A stretch of DNA of 50,895 bases. It comes from Microbacterium sp. SD291. Lineage in GTDB: Bacteria; Actinomycetota; Actinomycetes; Actinomycetales; Microbacteriaceae. Below the pieces are notes generated by a model that searched no databases, was not told the DNA's origin, and saw only the letters and a list, made by a program, of their open reading frames with translations. Shown one piece after another: positions 16,817 to 25,909 of the stretch. Each line of letters opens with the position of its first letter. The stretch's first letter is position 1. The position numbers were made by a program, and so were the translations under genes. The stretch spans positions 1-50,895 of the forward strand of contig NZ_JADIJR010000023.1 in NCBI RefSeq assembly GCF_017355365.1. The letters run 5' to 3'.

Positions 16817-17902
16817 GTGACCGCTTCACTCGCCGACCTCCCGCTTCGCGACGACCTGCGGGGGCTCACCCCCTACGGCGCTCCGCAGGCTCCGCTCCCC
16901 GTCGCGCTCAACGTCAACGAGAACACCCATCCGGTTCCGGATGCCGTCGCCAGCGATATCCTCGATGACATCGCCGTCGCCCTCCGCGACGTGAACCGCT
17001 ATCCGGACCGCGAGTTCACGGCGCTCCGGGAGGGCTTCGCCCAGTACCTGGGCCACGGGCTGACCGCGGACCGGATCTGGGCGGGGAACGGATCCAACGA
17101 GGTGCTCCAGCACATCCTCCAGGCGTTCGGTGGTCCCGGACGCACCGCGTTCGGCTTCGCGCCGACGTACTCGATGTACCCGCTGATCGCGCAGGGCACC
17201 GGGGCGACCTGGGTGGCGGGCGCCCGCGAACCCGACTACACGCTCACGGCGGAGGAAGCGGTGGCCCAGGTCGAGGCCGTCGATCCCGACGTCGTCCTGC
17301 TCTGCGCGCCCAACAACCCGACGGGAACGCCACTCGGCCTCGACGTGATCGAGGCCGTGTACGACGCGGCACGCGGGATCGTGGTTGTCGACGAGGCGTA
17401 TCAGGAGTTCGCGCCGCGGGATTCGGCATCCGCGCTGACCCTTCTGGAGGGGCGTCCGCGGCTCGCCGTGTCGCGCACGATGAGCAAGGCGTTCGCCTTC
17501 GCCGGTGCCAGGGTCGGCTACCTCGCCGCCGACCCGGCGTTCATCGATGCGCTCCGTCTCGTGCGGCTGCCCTATCACCTGAGCGCGCTCACGCAGGCCG
17601 CGGCCGTCGCGGCGCTGCGCAACTCCGACGTGATGCTCGGCATGGTCGAGGAGATCGTGGAGCAGCGTGACCGGATCACCGCGACGCTCGAGGCGCTCGG
17701 CTACGAGCCGCACGAGTCATGGTCGAACTTCGTCCTGTTCGGCGGGGTCGCAGACCCCAAGGAGACGTGGCGGAAGCTGTACGACCGGGGAGTGCTGATC
17801 CGCGATGTCGGCATCCCCGGCCACCTCCGCGTCACCGCCGGCACCGAGGCGGAGACCACCGCGTTCCTCGACGCCCTCGCCTCGATAGGATCGGGTTCAT
17901 GA
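16817..17902 (+). CDS. hisC: Histidinol-phosphate aminotransferase
   Basis: PLP-dependent aminotransferase (361 aa from the GTG) that converts imidazole acetol phosphate to histidinol phosphate. Blocks include [69 protein letters not shown] and the PLP lysine K224 in [17 protein letters not shown]. Two starts are possible. The ATG at 16808 has a distant GGGAG. The GTG at 16817 lies exactly 7 nt after a TACCAT -10 box (16804-16809), the same leaderless geometry seen elsewhere here, and gives an N-terminus of the form (M)[16 protein letters not shown] prefer the GTG. It overlaps hisB by ATGA. Confidence 0.95.
   Translation: MTASLADLPLRDDLRGLTPYGAPQAPLPVALNVNENTHPVPDAVASDILDDIAVALRDVNRYPDREFTALREGFAQYLGHGLTADRIWAGNGSNEVLQHILQAFGGPGRTAFGFAPTYSMYPLIAQGTGATWVAGAREPDYTLTAEEAVAQVEAVDPDVVLLCAPNNPTGTPLGLDVIEAVYDAARGIVVVDEAYQEFAPRDSASALTLLEGRPRLAVSRTMSKAFAFAGARVGYLAADPAFIDALRLVRLPYHLSALTQAAAVAALRNSDVMLGMVEEIVEQRDRITATLEALGYEPHESWSNFVLFGGVADPKETWRKLYDRGVLIRDVGIPGHLRVTAGTEAETTAFLDALASIGSGS
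17886..17891 (+). promoter_or_regulatory. Possible internal leaderless promoter for hisB
   Basis: TAGGAT near the end of hisC, with exactly 7 nt to the hisB ATG. This is the spacing of the leaderless promoters elsewhere in the window. The bases also encode the hisC C-terminus, so it may be chance. Confidence 0.35.
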
Positions 17903-18516
17903 GCAGTCCCGCACAGACCCCGCGCACCGCGAGCCGCGTTCGGAGCACTTCGGAGTCCACCGTCGAGCTCGAGCTGAACCTCGACGGCACCGGCGCCAGC
18001 CGCATCGACACGTCAGTGCCGTTCTTCGACCACATGCTCACGGCGTTCGCCAAGCACTCGCTCACCGACCTCACCGTCCGGGCATCCGGCGACATCGACA
18101 TCGACGCCCATCACACGGTGGAGGACATCTCCATCGTCCTCGGGCAGGCGATCCGCGAGGCGCTCGGAGACAAGACCGGGATCTCCCGCTACGGCGACGC
18201 GCTCGTCCCGCTGGACGAGGCGCTGGCGCAGGCGGTCGTCGACATCTCCGGCCGGCCGTACCTCGTGCACGAGGGCGAGCCCGCCGGGTTCGAGCACCAC
18301 CTGATCGGCGGGCACTTCACCGGCTCGCTCGTGCGCCACACATTCGAGGCCATCGCGTTCAACGCCGGTCTCACCGTGCACGTCCGCGTGCTCGGCGGGC
18401 GCGACCCGCACCACATCGCGGAGGCGGAGTACAAGGCGTTCGCGCGCGCATTCCGTCAGGCCAAGGCCCTCGACCCGCTCGTCGAGGGCGTTCCCTCCAC
18501 CAAGGGCGCGCTGTGA
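17899..18516 (+). CDS. hisB: Imidazoleglycerol-phosphate dehydratase
   Basis: 205-residue monofunctional IGP dehydratase (no phosphatase domain, as usual outside enterobacteria). Metal-binding His motifs are clear: [54 protein letters not shown] and [20 protein letters not shown]. The ATG overlaps the hisC stop (ATGA), and its own stop overlaps the GTG of hisH, so hisC-hisB-hisH form one coupled unit. The longer frame upstream lies inside hisC and is not conserved. Confidence 0.97.
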   Translation: MSSPAQTPRTASRVRSTSESTVELELNLDGTGASRIDTSVPFFDHMLTAFAKHSLTDLTVRASGDIDIDAHHTVEDISIVLGQAIREALGDKTGISRYGDALVPLDEALAQAVVDISGRPYLVHEGEPAGFEHHLIGGHFTGSLVRHTFEAIAFNAGLTVHVRVLGGRDPHHIAEAEYKAFARAFRQAKALDPLVEGVPSTKGAL

Positions 18517-19151
18517 CCAGGGCTCCCAAGGTCGCCGTCTTCGACTACGAGTCGGGCAACGTCCACTCGGCCGTCAAGGCGCTCGTCGCGGCGGGAGCGG
18601 ATGCCGTGCTCACGCGCGATCGCACCGAGGCGCTCGAGGCGGACGGGCTCGTCGTGCCCGGCGTCGGAGCTTTCCAGGCCGTCCGTGACGCGCTGTACGC
18701 GCACGGCGGCGACGAGATCATCGACCGCCGCCTCGCCGGCGGGAGGAAGGTGCTCGGCATCTGCGTCGGCATGCAGGTCCTGTTCGCGCACGGTGTCGAG
18801 CGCGGTCACGACACCGAGGGTCTGGCCGAATGGCCGGGCGCCGTCACCGAGCTCAACGCCCCGGTGCTGCCGCACATGGGCTGGAACACGGTCGAGCCCG
18901 GTGCCGACACCGTGCTGTTCAAGGGCATCGAGAACGAGCGCTTCTACTTCGTGCATTCCTATGCCGCGCAGACGTGGGAGCTGGACGTGATCCCGCCCTT
19001 CCCGCAGCCTGTGCTCACCTGGACGACCTACGGGGATCCGTTCCTCGCCGCTGTCGAGAACGGTCCGCTGTCGGCCACGCAGTTCCACCCGGAGAAGTCA
19101 GGAGAGGCCGGCATCCGCCTCCTACGCAACTGGGTGTCCAGCCTGGGCTGA
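18513..19151 (+). CDS. hisH: Imidazole glycerol phosphate synthase subunit HisH
   Basis: 212-residue glutaminase subunit that feeds ammonia to HisF for the synthesis of IGP and AICAR. The catalytic Cys84 is in [11 protein letters not shown], and the His-Glu pair is in [13 protein letters not shown]-terminal [18 protein letters not shown] and [12 protein letters not shown] are family blocks. It starts with GTG overlapping the hisB stop (GTGA). Its partner hisF is not in the window. Confidence 0.96.
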   Translation: MTRAPKVAVFDYESGNVHSAVKALVAAGADAVLTRDRTEALEADGLVVPGVGAFQAVRDALYAHGGDEIIDRRLAGGRKVLGICVGMQVLFAHGVERGHDTEGLAEWPGAVTELNAPVLPHMGWNTVEPGADTVLFKGIENERFYFVHSYAAQTWELDVIPPFPQPVLTWTTYGDPFLAAVENGPLSATQFHPEKSGEAGIRLLRNWVSSLG

Positions 19152-19270
19152 CACGCATCATCGAACCCCCGGCGTCATGGAACGTCCCGCGCATTTGAGT
19201 GCGGCCGATCAGGGGGGTACCCTCGGTTCTCGTGCCTGCAAGAGGCACTTCCTCTTCACCCAAGGACGTC

Positions 19271-20017
19271 ATGAACGACTTCGCGCAGTCCCCTTCGCTC
19301 ACGCTGCTTCCCGCTGTCGACGTCGCGGGCGGCAAGGCCGTCCGCCTCACTCAGGGCGAGGCCGGTACCGAGACGAGCTACGGCGATCCGCTGGACGCCG
19401 CGGGGGAGTGGGTCGCGCAGGGCGCCAAGTGGATCCACCTGGTCGACCTCGACGCGGCGTTCGGGCGCGGCAGCAACGCCCCGATGCTGCGCAAGGTCAT
19501 CAAGCAGTTCAAGAACGTGAACGTGGAGCTGTCCGGCGGCATCCGCGACGACGCGACGCTCGAGGCGGCGCTGGAGAGCGGCGCGACCCGGATCAACCTC
19601 GGCACCGCCGCGCTGGAGAACCCCGAGTGGGCAGCCGACGTGATCGGCCGCTTCGGCGAGGCGATCGCCGTCGGTCTCGATGTGCGCGGAACCACGCTGG
19701 CCGCCCGCGGCTGGACCAAGGAGGGCGGTGACCTCTGGGAGGTGCTCGCCCGACTCGAGGATGCCGGATGCAGCCGCTACGTCGTCACCGACGTCACGAA
19801 GGACGGCACGCTCAAGGGCCCGAACCTCGAACTCCTGCGCGAGATGACCTCGCGCACCCCGAAGCCCGTCGTGGCATCCGGCGGCATCGCCAGCCTCGAC
19901 GACATCGTGGCGCTCCGTGAGCTCGTCCCGCTCGGCGTCGAAGGCGCGATCGTCGGGAAGGCACTCTACGCCGGCGCATTCACGCTGGCCGAGGCGCTGG
20001 ATGTCGCAGGAGACTGA
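19271..20017 (+). CDS. hisA: Phosphoribosyl isomerase (HisA / PriA type)
   Basis: 248-residue TIM-barrel isomerase of histidine synthesis: [105 protein letters not shown] and [16 protein letters not shown]. In Actinobacteria that lack trpF the same enzyme (PriA) also serves tryptophan synthesis; that cannot be decided from this window. The ATG has AAGGA upstream. An in-frame GTG at 19232, 8 nt after a TACCCT (19218-19223), could be a leaderless start adding 13 residues. A 6-bp hairpin (GTGCCT/AGGCAC, 19232-19248) lies in that stretch. Confidence 0.95.
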   Translation: MNDFAQSPSLTLLPAVDVAGGKAVRLTQGEAGTETSYGDPLDAAGEWVAQGAKWIHLVDLDAAFGRGSNAPMLRKVIKQFKNVNVELSGGIRDDATLEAALESGATRINLGTAALENPEWAADVIGRFGEAIAVGLDVRGTTLAARGWTKEGGDLWEVLARLEDAGCSRYVVTDVTKDGTLKGPNLELLREMTSRTPKPVVASGGIASLDDIVALRELVPLGVEGAIVGKALYAGAFTLAEALDVAGD

Positions 20018-20798
20018 TCCGCATTCGTGCGGCCCGGATCCGCACAACCACGGCGATTCCGCCGGCGTGCCCTGGGAGGGGCGCGGCTTCGAGTCGAACC
20101 CGCATGCGGGCGACGACGGCTCCGCCGATCCCGCACTGCTCGCGGCGCTCCTGCGCTTCCGCGCGGGGGAAGGCTCCCAGGCCGAGGTCGTCGACGCCTT
20201 CCGCACCGCCAGGGTGCTGATCCCGCTCGTCGCCGAGAAGGGCGAGGAGGGGGTCGCGCCGAACGGTCTCGCGGTCGACAAGACCCAGGAGCTCTCGATC
20301 GTCACGGTGGCCGCTCCCGACGGCCGCCGGGTGCAGCCGGTGTTCTCCTCGGTCGACGCGATGCGGCGATGGGATCCGAAGGCGCGGCCGATCCCGGTCG
20401 AGGCACTGCGTGCCGCGCTCGCGGCATCCGCCGAGGACACCGACCTCATCGTGCTGGATCCGACGTCGGAGACGGAGTTCGTCATCCGCCGGCCCGCAGT
20501 GTGGGCGATCGCCCAGGAGCACCACTGGGAGCCGAGCTTCCTTTCGCCCGAGGTGTTCGCCGCCCTTCAGGAGAGCGTCGCGCATGAGCTCGCCGTGATC
20601 GACGTGGCCGTCGCGTCCGGAGACCCGGATGCGCGGCTGCGCGGCCCCGAACTCGTCGTGGTCCTCGAGCTGGTCGACGGCCTCGAGCGCGAGGTCCTGG
20701 ACGTCGTGCTGGCGCGCCTGGCCCAGCGCTGGGCGTCAGACGACCGCATCGCCGTCCTCGCCGACTCCCTGACGGTCAAGCTCCGCCGCTCCCCATAG
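20001..20798 (+). CDS. SseB family protein
   Basis: 265-residue protein of the SseB family, of unknown molecular function; the name comes from a Salmonella locus. The core begins [22 protein letters not shown] and continues with [46 protein letters not shown], and [20 protein letters not shown]. The N-terminal about 50 residues are low complexity ([11 protein letters not shown]). The ATG lies inside hisA (17-nt overlap), so it is probably coupled to hisA; this order is common in Actinobacteria. No enzyme motif is seen. Confidence 0.85.
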   Translation: MSQETDPHSCGPDPHNHGDSAGVPWEGRGFESNPHAGDDGSADPALLAALLRFRAGEGSQAEVVDAFRTARVLIPLVAEKGEEGVAPNGLAVDKTQELSIVTVAAPDGRRVQPVFSSVDAMRRWDPKARPIPVEALRAALAASAEDTDLIVLDPTSETEFVIRRPAVWAIAQEHHWEPSFLSPEVFAALQESVAHELAVIDVAVASGDPDARLRGPELVVVLELVDGLEREVLDVVLARLAQRWASDDRIAVLADSLTVKLRRSP

Positions 20799-20874
20799 AG
20801 CGTCAGCCGCTCCTGCAACTCCAGCCGCTCCCTACAGCTTCAGCCGAAGTCAACGGGATGTCAGGGCGCAGGGG

Positions 20875-20949
20875 CGCTCTCGTGGGGCAAATCGGGGAAG
20901 GGGCCCCGCTTGCGGGGAAGGGGCACCCGCTCTTTGCCCCACGAGAGCG
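20875..20949. terminator. Large 17-bp inverted repeat with G-rich loop between converging genes
   Basis: Arms 20875-20891 and 20933-20949 are perfectly complementary (core CTCGTGGGGCAAA). The 41-nt loop contains four GGGG runs in two GGGGAAGGGG blocks separated by CCCCGCTTGC, so it can fold as an inner hairpin or possibly a G-quadruplex on the plus strand. Position between the SseB gene and the DUF1844 gene (convergent) suits a bidirectional terminator, but the size and loop are unusual. Confidence 0.65.
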
Positions 20950-20968
20950 GCCCGGAGCCCGCCGCGTC

Positions 20969-21367
20969 TCAGTTGACCGGCCCCGTCCACTTCTCGCCAG
21001 GGCCCTTGCCGATCGGGTCGGGGATGGTCGACGCCTCGCGGAACGCGAGCTGCAGCGAGCGGAGGCCGTCGCGCAGCGAGCGCGCGTGCATGTCGCTGAT
21101 CTCCGGGGCCCCGGCGGTGATGAGCCCGGCGAGGGTGTTGATCAGCTTGCGCGCCTCATCGAGGTCGATCTGCGCGGCGGCATCCGGGTCGTCGGCGAGG
21201 CCGAGCTTCACGGCTGCCGCGCTCATCAGGTGCACCGCGGCGGTCGTGATGACCTCGACGGCGGGCACATCGGCGATGTCCCTGGTGGCGGACGATGCCG
21301 CCTCCTCCTGCCGTGCCCAGCGCTCTTCGCGCTCGCGTGCAGTCTCGTCCGATGCCTGGTTCGTCAC
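20969..21367 (-). CDS. DUF1844 domain protein
   Basis: 132-residue protein starting with GTG ((M)TNQASDETARER). A charged N-terminal third is followed by the DUF1844 core: ADVPAVEVITTAAVHLMSAA, AVKLGLADDPDAAAQIDLDE, ARKLINTLAGLITAGAPEIS and ARSLRDGLRSLQLAFREAS. The family is common in Actinobacteria next to infC and is uncharacterised. The GTG is preferred because conserved sequence begins there and AAGGCGAA lies just before it; upstream codons overlap the infC promoter and leader region, from which the gene is transcribed divergently. Confidence 0.85.
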   Translation of the reverse strand: MTNQASDETAREREERWARQEEAASSATRDIADVPAVEVITTAAVHLMSAAAVKLGLADDPDAAAQIDLDEARKLINTLAGLITAGAPEISDMHARSLRDGLRSLQLAFREASTIPDPIGKGPGEKWTGPVN

Positions 21368-21381
21368 TTCGCCTTGCCTTC

Positions 21382-21390
21382 TGTTAGACT
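21382..21390 (+). promoter_or_regulatory. Extended -10 promoter of the infC-rpmI-rplT operon
   Basis: TG-N-TAGACT, an extended -10, sits at the head of the folded leader. It implies a transcript start near 21397 and a 5' untranslated region of about 225 nt. No convincing -35 is seen. Confidence 0.55.
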
Positions 21391-21400
21391 TTGTCGGGCT

Positions 21401-21615
21401 CCGGAGCGTCATGCTCCGGTACGAAAGAGGATTCACTTCCCACCCGCGCTTGCCGTTCCAGGCTACCGGGTCTTGCACTCCGCCGGCTCCGGTCGAAAGA
21501 CCGACCGGTAGACAGGGTGCGAAGCCGGCGTCTGGATGCCGGCGGGTGGGGGACGATTCCGATTTCGCCCGGGATGCCGACAGCATCCTGGTGGCCGAAA
21601 CCATCGTCTAAGGAG
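21401..21615 (+). ncRNA. Structured 5' leader of infC (candidate cis-regulatory RNA)
   Basis: Several helices can be drawn by eye. They are: 21401-21407/21413-21419; a long-range 9-bp helix 21439-21447/21542-21550; 21463-21469/21505-21511; a GAAA-tetraloop hairpin 21490-21503; 21481-21487/21524-21530, which competes with 21524-21529/21538-21543; 21572-21577/21583-21588; and 21552-21557/21603-21608 ending just before the AAGGAG ribosome site (21610-21615). The alternative pairings suggest a switch. infC-rpmI-rplT operons are autoregulated through L20-binding leaders in other phyla; whether this leader does so is inference. Confidence 0.55.
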
Positions 21616-21621
21616 TTCCGC

Positions 21622-22248
<627 letters not shown>

Positions 22249-22322
22249 CATCCGCCCCCACACACTCCCGCACCGCGGGTTGACACCGTCGCCTGAGAAG
22301 GCGCCTTACGAAGGAAGAGAAG

Positions 22323-22517
22323 ATGCCGAAGCAGAAGACCCATTCGGGTGCTAAGAAGCGCTTCAAGATCACCGGCAGCGGCAAGCTGAAGAAGCAGCAG
22401 GCCGGTATGCGCCACAACCTTGAGCACAAGTCGAGCCGACGCACCCGTCGCCTCAACCAGGACCAGGTTCTGTCGAAGGCAGACTTCAAGGTCGCGAAGA
22501 AGCTTCTCGGTCGCTGA
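22323..22517 (+). CDS. rpmI: 50S ribosomal protein L35 (bL35)
   Basis: 64-residue basic ribosomal protein: [20 protein letters not shown], then [19 protein letters not shown] and [16 protein letters not shown], matching bL35 over its whole length. GGAAGAGAAG supplies the ribosome site. It lies 74 nt after infC and 33 nt before rplT in the standard infC-rpmI-rplT operon. Confidence 0.97.
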   Translation: MPKQKTHSGAKKRFKITGSGKLKKQQAGMRHNLEHKSSRRTRRLNQDQVLSKADFKVAKKLLGR

Positions 22518-22550
22518 CGCGCCCGATCGCAGGAATAGGAACACAGGAAA

Positions 22551-22937
22551 ATGGCAAGAGTCAAGCGGGCGGTAAACGCCCACAAGAAGCGCCGGGTCAT
22601 CCTCGAGCGCGCCTCCGGCTACCGCGGTCAGCGTTCGCGCCTCTACCGCAAGGCCAAGGAGCAGGTCATCCACTCCCTGGTCTACTCGTACCGGGACCGT
22701 CGCAAGCGCAAGGGTGACTTCCGTCGCCTGTGGATCCAGCGCATCAACGCGGCTGCACGCCAGAACGGCATGACGTACAACCGCTTCATCCAGGGCCTCG
22801 GCCTCGCGGGTGTCACGGTCGACCGCCGCATGCTCGCCGACCTCGCGATCAACGACGCTGCGACCTTCACGTCGCTCGTCGAGACGGCCAAGAAGGCTCT
22901 TCCTTCTGACGTCAACGCACCGAAGTCGGCTGCGTAA
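22551..22937 (+). CDS. rplT: 50S ribosomal protein L20 (bL20)
   Basis: 128-residue ribosomal protein needed early in 50S assembly: [59 protein letters not shown] and [20 protein letters not shown]. Length and motifs are complete. In several bacteria L20 also represses its own operon by binding the leader. It is last in the operon and is followed by a strong hairpin. Confidence 0.97.
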   Translation: MARVKRAVNAHKKRRVILERASGYRGQRSRLYRKAKEQVIHSLVYSYRDRRKRKGDFRRLWIQRINAAARQNGMTYNRFIQGLGLAGVTVDRRMLADLAINDAATFTSLVETAKKALPSDVNAPKSAA

Positions 22938-22950
22938 GCAGCTCTTCACC

Positions 22951-22986
22951 ACTGAGGACGCCTTCCTTCGGGAAGGCGTCCTCAGT
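22951..22986 (+). terminator. Terminator of infC-rpmI-rplT
   Basis: Perfect 16-bp stem (22951-22966 with 22971-22986) closed by a TTCG tetraloop; stem core GAGGACGCCTTCC. It starts 14 nt after the rplT stop and is followed by CGTTCTCC. Confidence 0.92.
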
Positions 22987-23028
22987 CGTTCTCCCGACGT
23001 TCGGTGCGGAGACACCACCGGTGTTCCC

Positions 23029-23034
23029 TAGACT
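23029..23034 (+). promoter_or_regulatory. -10 box of the RNA methyltransferase gene
   Basis: TAGACT, with 6 nt to the GTG at 23041, giving a leaderless start. Confidence 0.6.
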
Positions 23035-23040
23035 GTGATC

Positions 23041-23853
23041 GTGCTGGAGAACCCCCGGTCCCCCCGAGTCCGTGCCGTCGCCAAGCTGACCAAGCGCAGC
23101 GCGCGAACGGAGACGGGCCTGTTCCTGCTCGAAGGACCCCAGGCGGTCCGTGAGGCGCTCACGTATCGCCCAGAGGCGATCGTCGAGCTGTTCGCGACGC
23201 CCACCGGCTGGGAGAGGCATTCGGACATCAGAGCGAAGTCCTCGGATGCCCGCATCACCGTCGAGCACGTGACCGAGTACGTCCTCAACGCCATGGCAGA
23301 CACGGTGACGCCGCAAGGGCTCGTCGCCGTCGTGCGGCAGACGCCGACCTCGGTGCGCGACATCTTCGCGGCGTCGCCACGGCTCGTCGCGATCTGCGAG
23401 GAGGTCCGCGACCCCGGCAACCTCGGCACGATCATCCGCGCAGCCGATGCCGCGGGCGCTGATGCGGTCGTGCTGACGGGTCGCACCGTCGATCCGTACA
23501 ACCCCAAGGTCGTCCGTGCCACGACGGGCTCGCTCTTCCACCTCCCGGTGTCGATCGGAGGCGACCTCTCGGACGTCATCGATCGCGCCCACGACGCAGG
23601 TCTCCGCATCCTCGCCGCCGACGTCAAGGGCGACGACCTCCTGCAGGCACGGGCGGATGGCCTTCTCGCCGAGCCCACCGCGTGGCTCTTCGGCAACGAG
23701 GCCAGGGGCCTCGAGGATGCGTCGCTCGACCTCGCCGACCGCGTGCTCAAGCTGCCGATCTTCGGCCGCGCCGAGTCGCTGAACCTGGCGACCGCGGCGA
23801 GCGTCTGCCTGTACGAGAGCGCCTTCGCGCAGCGGGCGGCATCCCAGGGGTGA
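23041..23853 (+). CDS. TrmH/SpoU family RNA 2'-O-methyltransferase
   Basis: 270-residue methyltransferase of the SPOUT (trefoil-knot) class, which methylates the 2'-OH of rRNA or tRNA using SAM. Motif 1 is EEVRDPGNLGTIIRAADAAG, motif 2 AWLFGNEARGL, and motif 3 LPIFGRAESLNLATAASVCL. The N-terminal part (RVRAVAKLTKRSARTETGLF then LLEGPQAVREAL) is the SpoU substrate-binding domain. GTG at 23035 and 23041 are both in frame. The second lies 6 nt after TAGACT and gives MLENPRSPRVRAV, so I prefer it. Its position after rplT is typical, and it probably targets 23S rRNA; the exact nucleotide cannot be read from sequence. Confidence 0.92.
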   Translation: MLENPRSPRVRAVAKLTKRSARTETGLFLLEGPQAVREALTYRPEAIVELFATPTGWERHSDIRAKSSDARITVEHVTEYVLNAMADTVTPQGLVAVVRQTPTSVRDIFAASPRLVAICEEVRDPGNLGTIIRAADAAGADAVVLTGRTVDPYNPKVVRATTGSLFHLPVSIGGDLSDVIDRAHDAGLRILAADVKGDDLLQARADGLLAEPTAWLFGNEARGLEDASLDLADRVLKLPIFGRAESLNLATAASVCLYESAFAQRAASQG

Positions 23854-23857
23854 GCCG

Positions 23858-24526
23858 ATGCGGATTCTGATCGTGGAGGACGACGAGCGCGTCGCCACCG
23901 CGCTCGAGGCGTTCCTCGCGAGGTCTGGATATGCGACCGTGCGAGCCGCCGACGGCGCGTCCGCACTGGACATGCTCGGTGCCGACACCGAGGTGGTGCT
24001 GCTCGATCTCGGGCTCCCCGACGTGGACGGGATAGACCTGTGCCGTCGCATCCGCGGGCGATCCGAGGTCCCGATCGTGATCGTGACGGCCCGGAATCAG
24101 GTCACCGAGCGCATCAAGGGGCTGCGCGCGGGCGCCGACGACTTCGTCGTGAAGCCGTACGACGTGCAGGAGCTGCTCGCGCGGATCGAGGCGGTCACGC
24201 GTCGCTCGCGGCCGGTGCACCCGGAGGCGGAGGCGCGCGTGCAGCTGCAGGGCGGCGCGGTGCAGATCGATCTGATCGCCCGGCAGGTGCTCGTGGATCT
24301 GGCGCCGATCGAGCTCACCAGGAAGGAGTTCGACATCGTCGCCGTCCTCGCGAGGTACCCCGGTGTCGCGGTGCCGAAGGAACGACTGATCCGCGAGGTG
24401 TGGAACACGGACTGGCGTGGATTCGGCCACTCCCTCGAGGTGCACGTCGGCGCGATCAGGAAGAAGACCGGGGAGCGCCACCTCATCGAGACCGTCCGAG
24501 GCGTCGGCTACCGGCTGGCGGGCTGA
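23858..24526 (+). CDS. OmpR-family response regulator
   Basis: 222 residues: receiver domain (1-115) with acidic pocket VEDDE, phospho-acceptor D50 in VVLLDLGLPDVDG and the Lys in DDFVVKPYDVQELLARI. The C-terminal winged helix (about 125-222) has LTRKEFDIVAVLARYPGVAV, the VWNTDWRGFGHSLEVHVGAI recognition region and ETVRGVGYRLAG. It starts 5 nt after the methyltransferase stop and is followed 7 nt later by its kinase, then a TAXI lipoprotein. A tandem 11-bp repeat after the operon (26871-26892) is a possible binding site. Confidence 0.95.
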   Translation: MRILIVEDDERVATALEAFLARSGYATVRAADGASALDMLGADTEVVLLDLGLPDVDGIDLCRRIRGRSEVPIVIVTARNQVTERIKGLRAGADDFVVKPYDVQELLARIEAVTRRSRPVHPEAEARVQLQGGAVQIDLIARQVLVDLAPIELTRKEFDIVAVLARYPGVAVPKERLIREVWNTDWRGFGHSLEVHVGAIRKKTGERHLIETVRGVGYRLAG

Positions 24527-24532
24527 CCGGAC

Positions 24533-25909
24533 ATGCGCAGGCGCCTCGTCGTCGTGTTCCTGGTGCCGCTCGTCGCGATCCTCCTCTCCCTCGGCGGCGC
24601 GACGGTCTGGAGCGCGACCCGCAGCACGCAGCAGGCGTTCTACACGGAGCAGCTCGGTGATGTCGGCTACTTCGTCACGAGTGCCCGTCAGGCGCTGCTG
24701 TCGGGGAGCGCCACCGTGATCGACGCCGAGGCGTGGCGGTTCAACGAGGTCTACGGCATCGACGTCGTCGTGTTCGATCTGACCGGCGGCGTCTGGGCGG
24801 CCGGCGGAACGGTCGCCGAGATCCTCCCGGAGGACGACGCGGCACGGGTCCGGCTGGCGCTCTCAGGACGCAGGGCGGAGGTCCCGGAGCCGGTGTTCCC
24901 CTGGACGGTGGCGGATGCCTCGCTGGTGGAGCCGGTCTTCGACGACGGCGACGTCATCGGCGCGGTGATGGTCTCGACCGACGTGGAGGCGCCGCGCTCC
25001 GAGATCCGCCTGCAGATCCTGATCCTCTCGCTGGTCGCGATCGTGTCGATCGCACTCGGGGTGCTGCTGGTGTTCCAGCTGGCTCGATGGGTGCTCTCGC
25101 CGGTGCGGCGACTCGACGACGCCATGGTCGCGATCGAGCGCGGTGAGATGGACGCCAGGGTGGCCGAGGACACCGGTCCGCCAGAGCTCCGGCGGATGAC
25201 GAGGGTCTTCAACGGCATGGCGGACGAGATCGAGCGCGTGATGACCAGGCAGCAGGAGTTCGCCCTGAACGCCTCGCACGAGCTGCGCAACCCTCTGAAC
25301 GCGCTGCTCCTGCGCGTCGAGCATCTCGCGACCGGGCTCGGTGACGAATGGCGCGACGACGTGGAGGAGACCAGGGAGGAGGGGCGGCGGATGGCGCGCA
25401 TCCTCGAGACGCTGCTCGGGCTCGCGCGCGGAGGGCGCGGGGACTCGACATTCTCGGCCGTCGATCTGGCGACCCTGGCGGCGCGGCGTGCCGACGCCTG
25501 GCGTGAGGTGGCGGCGCGGCGGGGGATCGTCGTGCGCTCCACGGGAGCGGGCCCGGTGATGAGCGTGACGGATCGCACGATCGTGGAGAGCGCGCTCGAC
25601 GCGGTCATCGACAACGCGGTGAAGTTCTCGCCCGGCGGCTCGGCTGTCGAGGTGGGTGCGCATCGGGACGCCGGCGCATGCCGGGTGACGGTCCGGGATC
25701 GTGGTCCCGGTCTCACGCGGGAGGAGGCCGCATACGCCACGGACCGGTTCTGGCGAGGCGACGGCGGTGCAGAGGCCCCGGGTTCCGGTCTGGGGCTCGC
25801 GATCGCGACGGACCTCCTCGCAGCGATCGGCGGCGAGCTCGCGGTGGATTCTCCCGACGGCGGCGGACTGCTGGTCTCGCTGCTCATCCCGGACGGAGCG
25901 GTCGCATGA
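24533..25909 (+). CDS. Membrane sensor histidine kinase
   Basis: 458 residues. A first transmembrane helix (RLVVVFLVPLVAILLSLGGA) is followed by an extracytoplasmic sensor of about 140 residues and a second helix (LILSLVAIVSIALGVLLVFQ). HAMP comes next (LSPVRRLDDAMVAIERGEMD), then the H-box with phospho-His in NASHELRNPLNALLLRVE, the N-box DAVIDNAVKFSPGG, G1 RDRGPGL and G2 GSGLGLAIATDLLAAIGG. It should phosphorylate the preceding response regulator. The gene overlaps the TAXI lipoprotein gene by ATGA, so the three proteins are made together and the lipoprotein may present ligand to the kinase sensor domain (inference). Confidence 0.95.
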   Translation: MRRRLVVVFLVPLVAILLSLGGATVWSATRSTQQAFYTEQLGDVGYFVTSARQALLSGSATVIDAEAWRFNEVYGIDVVVFDLTGGVWAAGGTVAEILPEDDAARVRLALSGRRAEVPEPVFPWTVADASLVEPVFDDGDVIGAVMVSTDVEAPRSEIRLQILILSLVAIVSIALGVLLVFQLARWVLSPVRRLDDAMVAIERGEMDARVAEDTGPPELRRMTRVFNGMADEIERVMTRQQEFALNASHELRNPLNALLLRVEHLATGLGDEWRDDVEETREEGRRMARILETLLGLARGGRGDSTFSAVDLATLAARRADAWREVAARRGIVVRSTGAGPVMSVTDRTIVESALDAVIDNAVKFSPGGSAVEVGAHRDAGACRVTVRDRGPGLTREEAAYATDRFWRGDGGAEAPGSGLGLAIATDLLAAIGGELAVDSPDGGGLLVSLLIPDGAVA

